From Sanderia malayensis (taxonomy: Eukaryota > Cnidaria > Scyphozoa > Semaeostomeae > Pelagiidae): DNA of 64,000 nucleotides. Made by a program: the position numbers and the translations under genes. Shown piece after piece: positions 32,996 to 44,693 of the stretch. The stretch spans positions 3,410,001 to 3,474,000 of the forward strand of contig RQOL01000618.1 of assembly GCA_013076295.1 (NCBI GenBank), written 5' to 3'. The notes under the pieces were generated by a model. It saw only the letters and a list, made by a program, of their open reading frames with translations, made no database searches and had not been told where the DNA came from. The first letter of the stretch is position 1. Each line of letters opens with the position of its first letter.

Positions 32996-33334
32996 AAATT
33001 ATGAACAAAATTTTCATTATCACAGTTAGCCTCGATGTCGTTTCTAGGTCTTCTCCTTGACAACAAAAATTGAGGGAAATGCACGCAATCCTATTGGTTG
33101 ATTTATTTACGTCATGAGTGAAACGTGTTTTGATTGGTCAATCTTTTATTGAAATTTCAATCATCGTGTTATTTTCAAAGTGATTGTTCGTTCCTCGCAT
33201 TGAGAATATCAAAAACTCCCCCATAGAAAAACTCTTTGCCTTTGCTTTGCTTTACAATTTACTCGACAACAAACTGCCCAACTTGGATTTTATTTTTTTG
33301 CGAAGTGCTCCCAAATGCTAGGCAATTAAACAAA

Positions 33335-36300
33335 ATGAATGAAGACCAAGAAGTGGCCAACGCTTGTGAATTCATAAAAGGTATTTCGGTGGTTTGAAAC
33401 TTCAGATTTTGTATCCACAAACTCGGTTTTTTGAAACCTTGGATTAGCGGAGTCTATCTGTGCTTGAATAATATTCGACATGTGACACGGGTTATCGCTT
33501 TATTATTGACCAAGTTTTATTTCATTAGATCGACTCTATTTTGCAACACTTCGAATAAGGCCTAGAACCAATTCTACAACTCATTATTTCTGTGTTGATG
33601 ATGAACTTGTGTATGAAAAGTAAGTATAGAACCTGGTTTCGATACCTCAGCTTTGCGGCCTACCTTTTTACTTGGGCCTATTTGTCATCGCGTCAAGATT
33701 TTTCAGTTCCGCAATTCCACCAGATTTGTTCATAGTTTGTTTGATATCACATAAAATTGGTTAATTTTTTGTGTTTTGTAGCTTTTATGCCGATTTTGGG
33801 CCTCTCAACCTGGCAATGCTATACAGATATTGCAACAAATTGAACAAAAAGTTGAAGGTGAGTGGGAAAGTCATGAAAACTTTAATGTCTTTCTCCCCAT
33901 ATTTTTGTGTTGTAGGTTTGCAAGCCTCATGAATACATATTTTTGTCACACTTTATTCCATGATTGCGTGGAAAAAGCCTATAGTATTATCTTTTCTTTT
34001 GTAAGTAGACGTGGAACTTCTGAAACTTTCTTGGCTATATGCGTTAGCTGGACGCACCGTCAAACTCAACTTTATTAAAACCTGAATATTATTAGTGAAA
34101 TTGTTCCGAACTGGAACCCTCGAAAACTTAACTTAAAACGAAACATGGTGTAATGGAGGGGTAATGGATGGGCGAAAAGTCCAGCACTCTGTTTGAAATG
34201 TCCTGGCACCTTTTTGAACACCAAAATTATAGCTTGTGTAGAGGGATTTTGAAACCTAAAACTGGTCATTATAACTTTTATGACCCAATAGCTAATTAAG
34301 AATTGGCCATAGCCACCAAAGAATTGTCTGAAAATGTCGCATCGCAAATGGAGTCCCAAGGGAGTACCAAAGCTTAAGGAAAGTAATCCTTCCCCAATAG
34401 GACCCATGGTTAGAGGTACACTTGAACTAAACCCAAATCTTGTATCACATAGGTGGTTTTTTTTCAATCCCCATCACATAAATATTTTTTTCAATTGTCT
34501 TATAATCAACTTATAATCAACTTTATACCTATAAAGTTGATTATAAGATTATAACTTTATACCTATACAACTCTGAAAATCTAAACTTAGGCTTTATCCT
34601 TCATAATTTGGACTTGCATTAGCCAGCAGGTAGCAATGCCATATCCTCTTGAGTTTTATTATTCATTATCCTCAGATCTTTTATAATTAATAAGTAAATC
34701 AAAATGCAAAATCCTTGTCATAGCTATAATCCAACAAGTAACTTGCACAAACCTTTTGGAAATAGAAATATTGCCAATTTTACACATGTATATCTTGATA
34801 AAGCATTTATATCCAGCATATATAGATTTTTGTATGCCAAATGCAGTCTTTTTTGCACCTATTTATTCTAACTTTATCTGTGGTTGAAAGCAGTTTTGGT
34901 TCATTAGTGTACACTGATGTATTCAATATTTGGCTTCAAAGTATTTAGATTGTGGTTGCATTTTGCATAACAAGGAAATTTTCTGAATTCAATTTTAATC
35001 CAATGCCATTCAGTTATCAACAAATTTAATTTCATTCAAAATTTAAAACCACCTGCTAAGAAATTAATTGAGCAATCTTTTAATTCATCTACCCCCATCC
35101 ACCTGTCAGTTATTGTTTTCTACCTCAGTTGTTAATTTACTTAGTGCTATGGTTACAGCCTGATTCCATTTGCAAACACTATGATCTCATATTTACCTAC
35201 TTTAATTACACGTGTCAATCTATATCCTGAAATGCAAGAAAATCTAGCAATTTCATTAATTTAATCATATTGCCAAGATTAATAAGCTGCATTGAAATTA
35301 TACACCTGCCTATGTGTCTAACATTGCATTAAAAGGCACAAAATTCAAGTGCTGTTACAGGCTCTCAAACTTTACCAACTCTAGTCTCATTTCTAAGTTC
35401 TCATTTTTTACAGTCCTATTCATTGTCAAAAAAGAAGATCGTACATTACACTTCATATGACAGCAGAAAGAGAGCAAATGCAGCTTTTTTAATTGGAGCT
35501 TACGCTGTAAGTAATCCTATAATCATATTATAATCCATGCAATCAGAACTTGATTTATGCAATAATATTCTTTTTACAATGTCTTTCATCCTCTGTGAAC
35601 AACAGTTTAGTTTTTAGAAGCCCTGTAATCCTGTTTTACTTTTAGATTATCTACTTGGGATGGAAGCCTGAAGATGCTCATAGACCACTAGTCAGTGGCT
35701 GTAACCCACCTTATCTACCATTTAGGTGAGTGTATTAGGGTATATTCAATAATTTATTATTTTATTGACAAATGAATATTTTATAATTTCTTCTTGTTAG
35801 GATTTGCTTATGTTTAAACATATGAAATGGCACAGGCAATTCATTTTGATTTGATAATCTTATTTACATGCACAGTCAAGGTCTGGATAATTCAAACTGA
35901 GTTCAAGGAAATGTTTTAAATTCACTTGATGATAATATTACGTATATTGTATGATCTAGATCATTTTTAGCTGCTATTATTAATACAGTTGATCCTTGAT
36001 AAGTCGACTACCGCTTATGTCTAACTCCCTCAATCTCGATCATTTTTGTATTTCCCTTGGTTCTGTTTGCTTTATATGTGAACTGTGATAAGTCGAACAG
36101 ATCTTTCTTGCCCTTGGGAGCTCGACTTATCGAGGTTGAACTGTACTGTCATGTTAGTAATACTAGAAGATCATCATATTTTTGTTTTTATACTAGGGAT
36201 GCTTCCTTTGGAAACTGCACTTATAATTTGACCATTCTTGATTGCTTCAATGGTCTTCAGAAGGCTCTCAGTTATGAGTTTTTCAACTTTTCTACATTTG

Positions 36301-39300
36301 ATGTTGAAGAATATGAGCATTATGAGGTTAACTTGTTTTGAGAATATATCAATGTGCTTACAAAGTATTTGTATTAATGTTTCTGTCTTGTTTCAGCTGG
36401 AAACATTGTTTCTGATAATGTACATTTTGTTTTGTTTTAGAAAGTAGAAAATGGCGACTTGAATTGGATAGTTCCAGGTATGCTTTTTTCTTTTTATTGT
36501 TCACTCTTAACAAATTGAAATCATCCTTCGAATAATGATACAAATTTATTGCTTACATGATTTATAATTGGCAATTATTTTTCTGGCTTGCAGGCAAGTT
36601 TCTTGCATTTGCTGGCCCACATGACAAGAAACGAATAGAGAATGGTAAGTAGCATCTGAGCTATCACTGTACTTAATTTTATGTCTTTGCCCTTCAAGAA
36701 CCTCCAAAGTTAATATAACAGATCCTCTAAATTTACCATCTGATACTTTCACACTTTAGCATGAGATAGCTGCATACCTTTTAGCATGATAAACCAAAAT
36801 GTTATAGTCTTAGATTTCAACACGTTTTAGCCTGAGATAAGCTCTATACTTTAGCTTGAGATGGCTGCATATGTTGATCTGAGATAGCTGCATATGTCAG
36901 CGTGAGAAACCAACATGTTTCAGCCCAAAATAGCAGCATCCTTCGCCCTAGATATACTTGTACTTTCCCATCCTTTTTATCCCTTGATAAATAACTCCTT
37001 TTTTACAGGCTATCCATTGCATTCTCCGGAATCATATTTCCAATATTTCCGAAAACACAATGGTTTGACTATAATCAGACTGAACAAAAGGATGTACGAG
37101 GCAAAACGCTTTACGGATGCTGGCTTTGATCACTATGACTTGTTCTTTGTTGATGGTAGCATACCAAGCGATTCTATTGTGAGGTAAGATCGGCGCTTGC
37201 TAGCTCTTAATGTTCATTAAATTCTAATAATTTAGCCGTTAATGGTCTTTTTAAGGCGAGTAGCAGTTAATGGTCTTTTTGAGGCGAGTATTGTTAATGG
37301 TCGTTTAAGACTGATAATCTTGCTGTCATTTTTCCTGAGTTGTGATATTTTCAAACAATTGGTTATCATCATGAATTTTTGAATTTCCCTTAAGGCATGA
37401 GCAAGATCTGTACCGCAAGTAGCACCGACAAAGTTTAAGATCTACCCCAAATACAGTAAAAACCCCCATGTAAGAACCTGTAAATTTCCATCCAGCCTAT
37501 TGTTCCAAGACAATAAGCTATTGTTTCTTCTATTGTTTCGAGCAGAAATATCACCCAGAAGGTTCTTAATCCATTGGTTCTTACATGCGGGTTTTTACTG
37601 TACATCGACAGTCAGTCTTGAACCAAATATACTGTGCTCCCATCGGCTCAGACACTGGACAGTATTGTAAACCGTATGGCATTATATCAAAGGCTTGGAG
37701 TAACATGTAATGACTTTGTTTTCCAGAAAGTTCCTTACAATAACAGAGAATGCAAGAGGAGCGACGTGCATTCATTGCAAAGGTAGGATGTACATGAAAA
37801 TTGACTACTGCGCACAGTAACGGACTGCTCACAGTAATGTTATAATACGAATGCGTTAATATTGTGGTGTGGTCTTTTGTAGCTGGACTTGGTCGAACTG
37901 GGACGTTGATCGCCTGTTTCTTAATGAAGCATTATCACTTCACTGCTGCAGAGGCCATTGCTTGGATAAGGTAACCCCCTTTCTATTTCATTGATCTATT
38001 TTAATGTCTATGAGACGAGCGTGGCTTGGACAATCCTGGAATGATGGTACATGTGGAACTGGAGCGCACGGTTGCTCTTCTTTGTTCCAGAAATGACTGG
38101 CATTAATTGGATTTTGTGCCATAGTTTTATTTTAAATTTGCCATTTTTTGTAGCTAGGATATTATTTTGATAATTAATGTCTTACTTTGTAGAATATGCC
38201 GTCCCGGATCTATAATAGGACCACAACAACATTTTTTGGAAGAGTGAGCACTTTTTCAATCGACTTTAAGAAAATGTATTGCTTTTACCCTTAACTCGAA
38301 CTTGTGACAATGATTAACGTTAAGCTGCCTGGTCTTCACCGCTTAGTCGACTCTTCTATTGGCCCACCTCCACCCCATCCTTCTTGAGGCATTAAATACA
38401 AAATTTCCCCACCGCGAAGACCTTGTGTTCGATTCCCTGCATGGTAGAATCTTTTTCTTTCTTGGTTGAAAAAAAAACTGAATGAATCAACTCATATTAA
38501 CGTTACGAAATGTTAACGTGAAAACATTCGATTTCAATAAAGGCTGAATAAATTGAATCATTACTTATCTAATTTCTTTGATCTTCTGTTGACTTGAACT
38601 CGTGCTTGAGTCGGCTTGGTTGACCAGAAGACAACACCTTATCCACGGCTCTATTCGCCCACCACCACCCCACTTGTCATTGAACTTTAAGTACTTGACA
38701 ACTCCACCGCGAAGACCTTGTGTTCGATTCCCTGCATGGTAGAATCTTTTTCTTTCTTGGTTGAAAAAAAAAACTGAATGAATCAACTCATATTAACGTT
38801 ACGAAATGTTAACGTGAAAACATTCGATTTCAATAAAGGCTGAATAAATTGAATCATTACTTATCTAATTTGTTTGATCTGCTGTTGATTTGAACTCGTG
38901 CTCGTGTTAGCTTGGTTGACCAGAAGACATCACTTTATCCACGGCTCTATTCACCCTCCACCACCCCACTTTTCATGGAGCTTTAAGTACTTGACAACCC
39001 TACCCCAAAGGTCTCGCGTTCGACTCCCTGCATGGTACTATTGGTTGACATAACAAAAAATGCAACTGAATTATTTATTTATTTAGAAAACAAACAAGCT
39101 TGTGGATCCAGGGTGATATTTACAGATCAAGACAGAAAAACATAACAGGTAGTTGGATAGTGATAGCTTCACCCCTTTTGTATCCACAGCCTTATTGGTA
39201 GTTTGTATCACTTCATCTTGTATCATCTCATAGCATTTTAAATAGTGTACTGTGTTCAAGTTATAGTAATAGAGTTAATGTTCTGTGTTGGTTTATCATG

Positions 39301-41552
39301 TTGCAAGCACGGTCTGATTAGTATTAATTTTATTTCAGATAATCATGTGATGGTTGATAGAAAGAAGAATGCGGTAGACAACATTCTCAATGGATTCGAT
39401 GCTATCAGTCTTGTCGATACTGAAGATGATAAACATAAAAATCACAAAGTAAGTCCTCATTATAATCATTTTCTAACCACTCGCATCATTTCCTAATTAC
39501 TCCAATCATTTCCTAATTACTTCAATCATTTCCTAATTACTTCAATCATTTCCTAATTACTCCAATCATTTCCCAACTACTCCAATCATTTCTTAATGAC
39601 TCCAATCATTTTCGTATTACTCCAATCATTTCCTAATTACTCCAATCATTTTTGTATTACTCCAATCATTTCCCAATTACTCCAATCATTTCCTAACCAC
39701 TCCAATCATTTCCCAATTACTCCAATGATTTTCGTATTACTCCAATCATTTTTAATCACTTCAATCATTTCCTAATTACTCCAATTATTCCTAACCACTC
39801 CAATCATTTACTAATTACTTCAATCATTTCCCAATTACTCCAATGATTTTCGTATTACTCCAATCATTCTCTAATCACTTCAATTCCATCTCGATGTGAT
39901 GAACCTTTGAGGGAAAAACCTATACTCCACAGAGTTCAGTGTTACAGTGATAGCATTTTCCCTTGAAGGAAATCAAGGCTTCATGTATAACACGTTCAAT
40001 GCTTTATACTAATATTTCGATTATGTCGCGGCCCTTTATTTACAAAATCTATGCCAGTAATTGATTAGAAGCCCAGTAGCATTGGAAGAGTACTGAATTG
40101 GTATCATTGGTATTCAAGCTGATATTTTTTGATTTCAGGATTCAAAGCCTTTTCTTCGGTCATCTGTCCGCACACACCGTCATCTGTTATCGGACAGTCT
40201 CACCATGGACAGCTATGAAGCGAACAATAACAATGATAGCGTGTTTGAAAAGATGATGGAAAATGGTACAGACACACAAGGTGATCAACTCAGAAGGTTG
40301 AAGACAAGCAGATCAAGCAGACAGACGCGTTCAGCTACCACTGGTATGCTAAAGTAAGTACCACAGATTTAGATGTGCCATACCGTAAATCCTCGAATAA
40401 GACCCCGGGGGTTTATTTGCAAAAACGAAATTTTAGCTTGATTTTTGTTCAATATTAAGCAAAATAAAAGCTATTCGATGCAGCCAATCAATAAAGTTAT
40501 TGGTTTAAACTTGCTGTTATTTACAATACATTCACTAAAAAACAACTGCAATGTCTGGAAACCTGGGTCAGGATGGGGGCTTATTCGAGGGAAGGGTTTA
40601 TACGGAGGTGGGGGCTTATTCGAGGATTTACGGTACTGCTATTAATACTTACGTTGCTGTTATTCTACTGTTGCTATTTTTCAACAGTGCTCCCATGTGT
40701 CAGTTTTAGGGAGATTCCACTCCTGCTACTACTACAATCACCACTACTATTTCTTGTTACCATGCCTTTAATATTACATTTACGTTTGCGTCTCTTAATC
40801 ACAGGAAAGATGACATTAAGCAGCCTCACCCAAGAACTTCAACATCCCAAACTTTACGGTAAGTCTTCATTTATTTATAACCTTCCAGTTAAAAGCCAAT
40901 GTATTATTCGAACAACTTTCAAAACATCCCTGCATCACACCCAATGAACCGAGCCCCTGTTTTCTGTGCGTCGGCGATGGTTTTATCGCATGTTGCTTTG
41001 TTTTTCCCAACCAGTGGTACAACATTGACCATGCCAATCTCCAGCCCTGTTAAGCCGACAAGAACGACTTACAGTTTGGGACACAGGCAATCCAGAGCCA
41101 CTACCAACCCACATCTTCTTAGATCGTAAGTATTTGGTCAATAGAATCAATCTATCTAACTTGATTTTTCACTCTTGATTGCTACTATCTTTTTTGGCAT
41201 CTCTCAGTATATCTGATGTAAGTCGTGCACTCTTTATTTGTCTACACATGACATACTCTAACAACTCTCTCATTTTTGTCTTTATAATGCTAATTCCTCT
41301 GCCATTTCATATCTATACTCTTTTTAATAGTCTAATATTCTCTGTGTACTCTTCCTACCTAACACTACCCATGAACTTTATATAGCGAGCTTCGAGTGTA
41401 TCACGTATGTTCCACGTATGTTCCACGTATGTTCTCTGTATATGCCTGTGCATCAGTGTCTTATCACCTCTTGCAGGCGGACAACTGGACGTCCTGCAGC
41501 CCGTCAGATCAACCTGAGTCTGACGACCACAGCTGCAATGGCTGGCAAATGA
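33335..41552 (+). CDS. CDC14: CDC14-type dual-specificity phosphatase
   Basis: Eighteen exons: 33335-33380, 33529-33619, 33782-33857, 35414-35506, 35646-35725, 36197-36326, 36441-36477, 36594-36644, 37009-37183, 37727-37782, 37883-37970, 38193-38243, 39087-39148, 39339-39448, 40139-40353, 40805-40858, 41015-41125, 41477-41552. Every join keeps frame (533 residues). The core follows CDC14A/B almost word for word: [72 protein letters not shown]. The active site is CKAGLGRTG (Cys-X5-Arg) and is followed by [17 protein letters not shown]. The C-terminal ~180 residues are S/T/R-rich and poorly conserved, as usual. CDC14 removes proline-directed phosphates and acts in mitotic exit, cytokinesis and cilia. 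Introns carry SINEs, MITEs and minisatellites. Confidence 0.95.
35984..36145. mobile_element. pogo/Tigger-like MITE in a CDC14 intron
   Basis: TACAGTTGATCCTTGATAAG on the left and CTTATCGAGGTTGAACTGTA on the right form inverted ends with TA at the tips. This matches the 'CAGTTGAACCTCGATAAGTCGA' style of Tigger elements. It is about 162 bp. Confidence 0.75.
36755..36935. repeat. Degenerate short tandem repeat in a CDC14 intron
   Basis: Phrases such as 'TTTAGCATGAGATAGCTGCAT', 'AGCTTGAGATGGCTGCATAT' and 'GATCTGAGATAGCTGCATAT' recur about every 25-35 bp through this stretch. It is diverged. Confidence 0.65.
37216..37306. repeat. ~30-bp tandem repeat, three copies
   Basis: GTTAATGGTCTTTTTAAGGC, its near-copy with TTTGAGGC, and a third diverged copy lie end to end in the intron following the CDC14 exon that ends at 37183. 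Confidence 0.65.
37452..37602. mobile_element. 151-bp MITE, TACAGTAAAAACCC family, copy 2
   Basis: Same length and TIRs as the copy at 5535-5685 (TACAGTAAAAACCC ... GGGTTTTTACTGTA), with scattered substitutions. It lies in a CDC14 intron. Confidence 0.87.
38330..39045 (-). mobile_element. Tandem SINE array (about three ~300-bp units) in a CDC14 intron
   Basis: Three head-to-tail units share a 'GACCAGAAGACA...CACGGCTCTATTCGCCC' block, a run 'ACTTTAAGTACTTGACA', and 'CCTTGTGTTCGATTCCCTGCATGG'. Read on the minus strand, GAATAGAGCCGTGGATAAGG is a tRNA-type A box and CGAGTTCAAGTC a B box, typical of SINEs with GTGGATAAGG heads. The same family is present in the other orientation at 44935-45660. 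Confidence 0.7.
39455..39895. repeat. 20-bp minisatellite, about 22 copies
   Basis: The unit TTTCCTAATTACTCCAATCA (variants CCCAATTAC, TTCGTATTAC, CTAACCAC) repeats end to end immediately downstream of the CDC14 exon 39339-39448. The array begins almost at the splice donor. Confidence 0.9.
40381..40635. mobile_element. MITE, CCGTAAATCC family, full copy
   Basis: TACCGTAAATCCTCGAATAA at the left and its inverted equivalent (TTATTCGAGGATTTACGGTA) at the right bound a 255-bp element. TA tips suggest a Tc1/mariner-type source. It begins 28 bp after a CDC14 donor. Confidence 0.87.
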
Positions 41553-42339
41553 CAAAGACTACAGCAATGCAAACGACTCCACCAACACAATTCACCATAT
41601 TTCGTGAAACAGCACTGCACGGGGAAACTGCGTCTCGCACGCACACGCGTGTGCAGTGATAGCCACTTTATATGAATAACATGCAGAGGAATCAGCACGG
41701 GTTTGATTATATCAGTTCTCAAGGTAGGTAGCATCTTATTAAATGCGTCATACTGTATTGATTGTGATGCATGTTCTAACTGTCGCATACATGGTTTTAC
41801 ATGCATTTTATCTCAAGGGTATATTATAAGACTTTTCCTGTAACTTTTTACACAGCCACATATCGGATTTGATATCTTTGATTTTAAGTTTTACGAGAGG
41901 TATGATCATAAACTGCAAATACTTGTGAGCTGATTATTTCAGCTGAGTTTATATAGGTTTTCAGTTAATCCGTAAGTATCCGTAAGTGATAATCCCAAAC
42001 AATTTACTCTGATAATAATTATAATATATAGGGAGGAACTTTTCCAGTGTAACTTTTCACAACGATTTCACATAATAGGGCACGGCATGTTTTTATAAGT
42101 ATTTTTGTAATTTATCTGCTACCGCTCTGGTGTACATAGTAAGGAAAATAGTTTGCAACTGATCTTATACTCTTAACGTTGATTGCTTCTTTTGTTTTTA
42201 TCTCCTGCTACCTGGGTTTGTTTGCATCTAACCCCCGGGAATAACTTGAAGAATGAGTCTTTATAGTAAACCGCGCAGGGGGTATTGTCTTTGAAGTCTC
42301 AATTTGACGTTTCGAGCCTCGCTTCTGGTGGTATTATTA
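41553..42339. other. CDC14 3'UTR and spacer before the palindrome
   Basis: CDC14 3'UTR sequence, then spacer. No gene or RNA is recognisable. Confidence 0.4.
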
Positions 42340-42362
42340 GTGCCCAGCTTACTTTTGCGTTG

Positions 42363-42398
42363 AGTATAAAAGCTTGACCGTTGTTCTGTTCAGTCTTT
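42363..42398 (+). promoter_or_regulatory. Inward-facing core promoter in the left palindrome arm
   Basis: TATAAAAG at 42365-42372 and an initiator-like TCAGTC at 42390-42395, with about 27 bp between the TATA box and the Inr adenine. This is the classical polymerase II spacing. It points toward the palindrome centre. Confidence 0.6.
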
Positions 42399-44309
42399 CA
42401 GTTGTCAAATTTTGCTGGAATGATTCTGATGCAGTGCTGAAGAACGAAAAAGTGAAGCGTGTTAGCTCAAGGCAACATAGGCCTGATTGTCCTCAGCCTA
42501 ATTTTTGCTCCAACGACTTGGCATTTCTTCGACCTGAACTACGAAGGGTATGAAATTAGTTCATTTTATTTAATCTATTTGCTTTGCTTTATTTCTATAT
42601 TATGTTATTAAGTGTAATTATGAAAGCTGTTGATTATGTTCTGAAGACTTGTCATCGAGAAGAACTTGGAAACTTCAGCCATTTTGCAGGGCCTAAATCA
42701 TTATTCCTATTTGTTTCACTTGTTGTATTGGACTACAACATTTGATGCAAATCTACGACATGGAAGCCAAGATGAAACCAATTAATTACTTTATTGATTC
42801 AATCTATTCTTTATTTTTATGCTTATATTGACCAGTTGTGTTAGGAATTTGTGCTTTTTTTCATGTGATTGCTGATTTCAAGAAGAAAGAAGACGACGAC
42901 AAAGATTGAAGAAATTTGGATCACAGAAACGAATTTATATTTCTTTCATATCATAGCTTACTATATATGATAGCTTACTCTATGATAGCCTACTCTATAT
43001 AGAAATAGATTTAGAATAAGTAGAGATAGACTATTTATAGTTATAGAAAACTAACTTAGAACTAAGTAAATTAATAGTAGAGTATCATAATACATAAGGG
43101 TAGGTTAGATAAACATAGGCTAGGTAGGTTTCCCCATCCCTTCTTTGTATCCCTATAGTGGAAGGGATACAAGGAAGGGATGAGGGTAGGGGAGGTTAGA
43201 GGGGGTAAAAAATTACCCTCTAACCTTCCCTTCTTCCCAGGGGGAAGGAGAGGTTAGAGGGTAATTGTTCTGGGAATACATCTATGCATGTATTCCCTTG
43301 GGAATACAAAAACAAGGGACGTCTTAATTGTTTCAAGTCGCAAATTTCTTCTTATTCTCAACATCATTAATTTACCAACACACCTGCCGGTTGGCAGATG
43401 TGTCGCCCCTTCCCCGTCAGAAATGGGTTACAATTACCCTCCTCTCCTTCCTCCTGGGAAGAAGGGAAAGGAAAGGTTAGAGGGTAATTTTTTACCCCCT
43501 CTAACCTCCCCTACCTTCATCCCTTCCTTGTATCCCTTCCACTATAGGGATACAAAGAAGGGATGGGGAAACCTACCTAGCCTACTCCTAGCCTATGTTT
43601 ATCTAACCTACCCTTATGTATTATGATACTCTACTATTAATTTACTTAGTTCTAAGTTAGTTTTCTATAACTATAAATAGTCTATCTCTACTTATTCTAA
43701 ATCTATTTCTATATAGAGTAGGCTATCATAGAGTAAGCTATCATATATAGTAAGCTATGATATGAAAGAAATATAAATTCGTTTCTGTGATCCAAATTTC
43801 TTCAATCTTTGTCGTCGTCTTCTTTCTTCTTGAAATCAGCAATCACATGAAAAAAAGCACAAATTCCTAACACAACTGGTCAATATAAGCATAAAAATAA
43901 AGAATAGATTGAATCAATAAAGTAATTAATTGGTTTCATCTTGGCTTCCATGTCGTAGACTTGCATCAAATGTTGTAGTCCAATACAACAAATGAAACAA
44001 ATAGGAATAATGATTTAGGCCCTGCAAAATGGCTGAAGTTTCCGAGTTCTTCTCGATGACAAGTCTTCAGAACATAACCAACAGCTTTCATAATTACACT
44101 TAATAATACAATTTAGAAATAAAGCAAAGCGAATAGATTGAATAAAATGAACTAATTTCATACCCTTCGTAGTTCAGGTCGAAGAAATGCCAAGTCGTTG
44201 GAGCAAAAATTAGGCTGAGGACAATCAGGCCTATGTTGCCTTGAGCTAACACGCTTCACTTTTCGTTCTTCAGCACTGCATCAGAAGTATTCCAGCAAAA
44301 TTTTGACTG

Positions 44310-44345
44310 AAAGACTGAACAGAACAACGGTCAAGCTTTTATACT
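44310..44345 (-). promoter_or_regulatory. Inward-facing core promoter in the right palindrome arm
   Basis: Mirror of the left promoter: the TATA box reads CTTTTATA on the plus strand at 44336-44343, with the GACTGA complement of TCAGTC about 27 bp inward. Both elements are unchanged between arms. Confidence 0.6.
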
Positions 44346-44693
44346 CAATGCAAAGAAGACTGGGCACGACAAGTAATACGAAGAACGAGGCTAAACTCAC
44401 AGCATGCAGTCGAGGTTGAAAGACAATAAACAAAGGGTGGGGGGAATGAATAGTTAAACCTTGCGCGAGTCCAAGACCACAGGTTGACCATAGTTAATTT
44501 AAGGAAAACTATATCCATTTCTTGCCTCCATCTTCATGTAATCAAAATTGGATATTTCATTTGAAATATCTATTATTCTCAGCCGATATATAAGACATAA
44601 ATGTAAAGCATTGAATTATATCAACTGACAATCAATGGTTGATATACTTGATCATTTGAAGGGTTGATAAAGGATAATTAATCTTTACCAAGC

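Larger units (their letters stand above)
42340..44378. repeat. 2-kb imperfect palindrome (two ~930-bp arms, 165-bp loop)
   Basis: Left arm 42340-43266 and right arm 43432-44378 are reverse complements with near identity over the inner ~900 bp. Agreement fades in the outermost 30-60 bp. The loop (43267-43431) contains its own stem (GGGAATACAT...ATGTATTCCC). No arm encodes a long open frame. The inner ends are purine/pyrimidine-rich (CCCTCTAACCTTCCC-type). No flanking target duplication is visible, so it is not a simple transposon; it may be an inverted duplication. Confidence 0.93.

Noticed and set aside
42430..42550. Protein-coding exon in the palindrome arm (DSDAVLKNEKVKR... frame)
   Set aside because: No start codon in that frame downstream of the TATA/Inr, and the first ATG after the presumed start opens a six-codon frame only.
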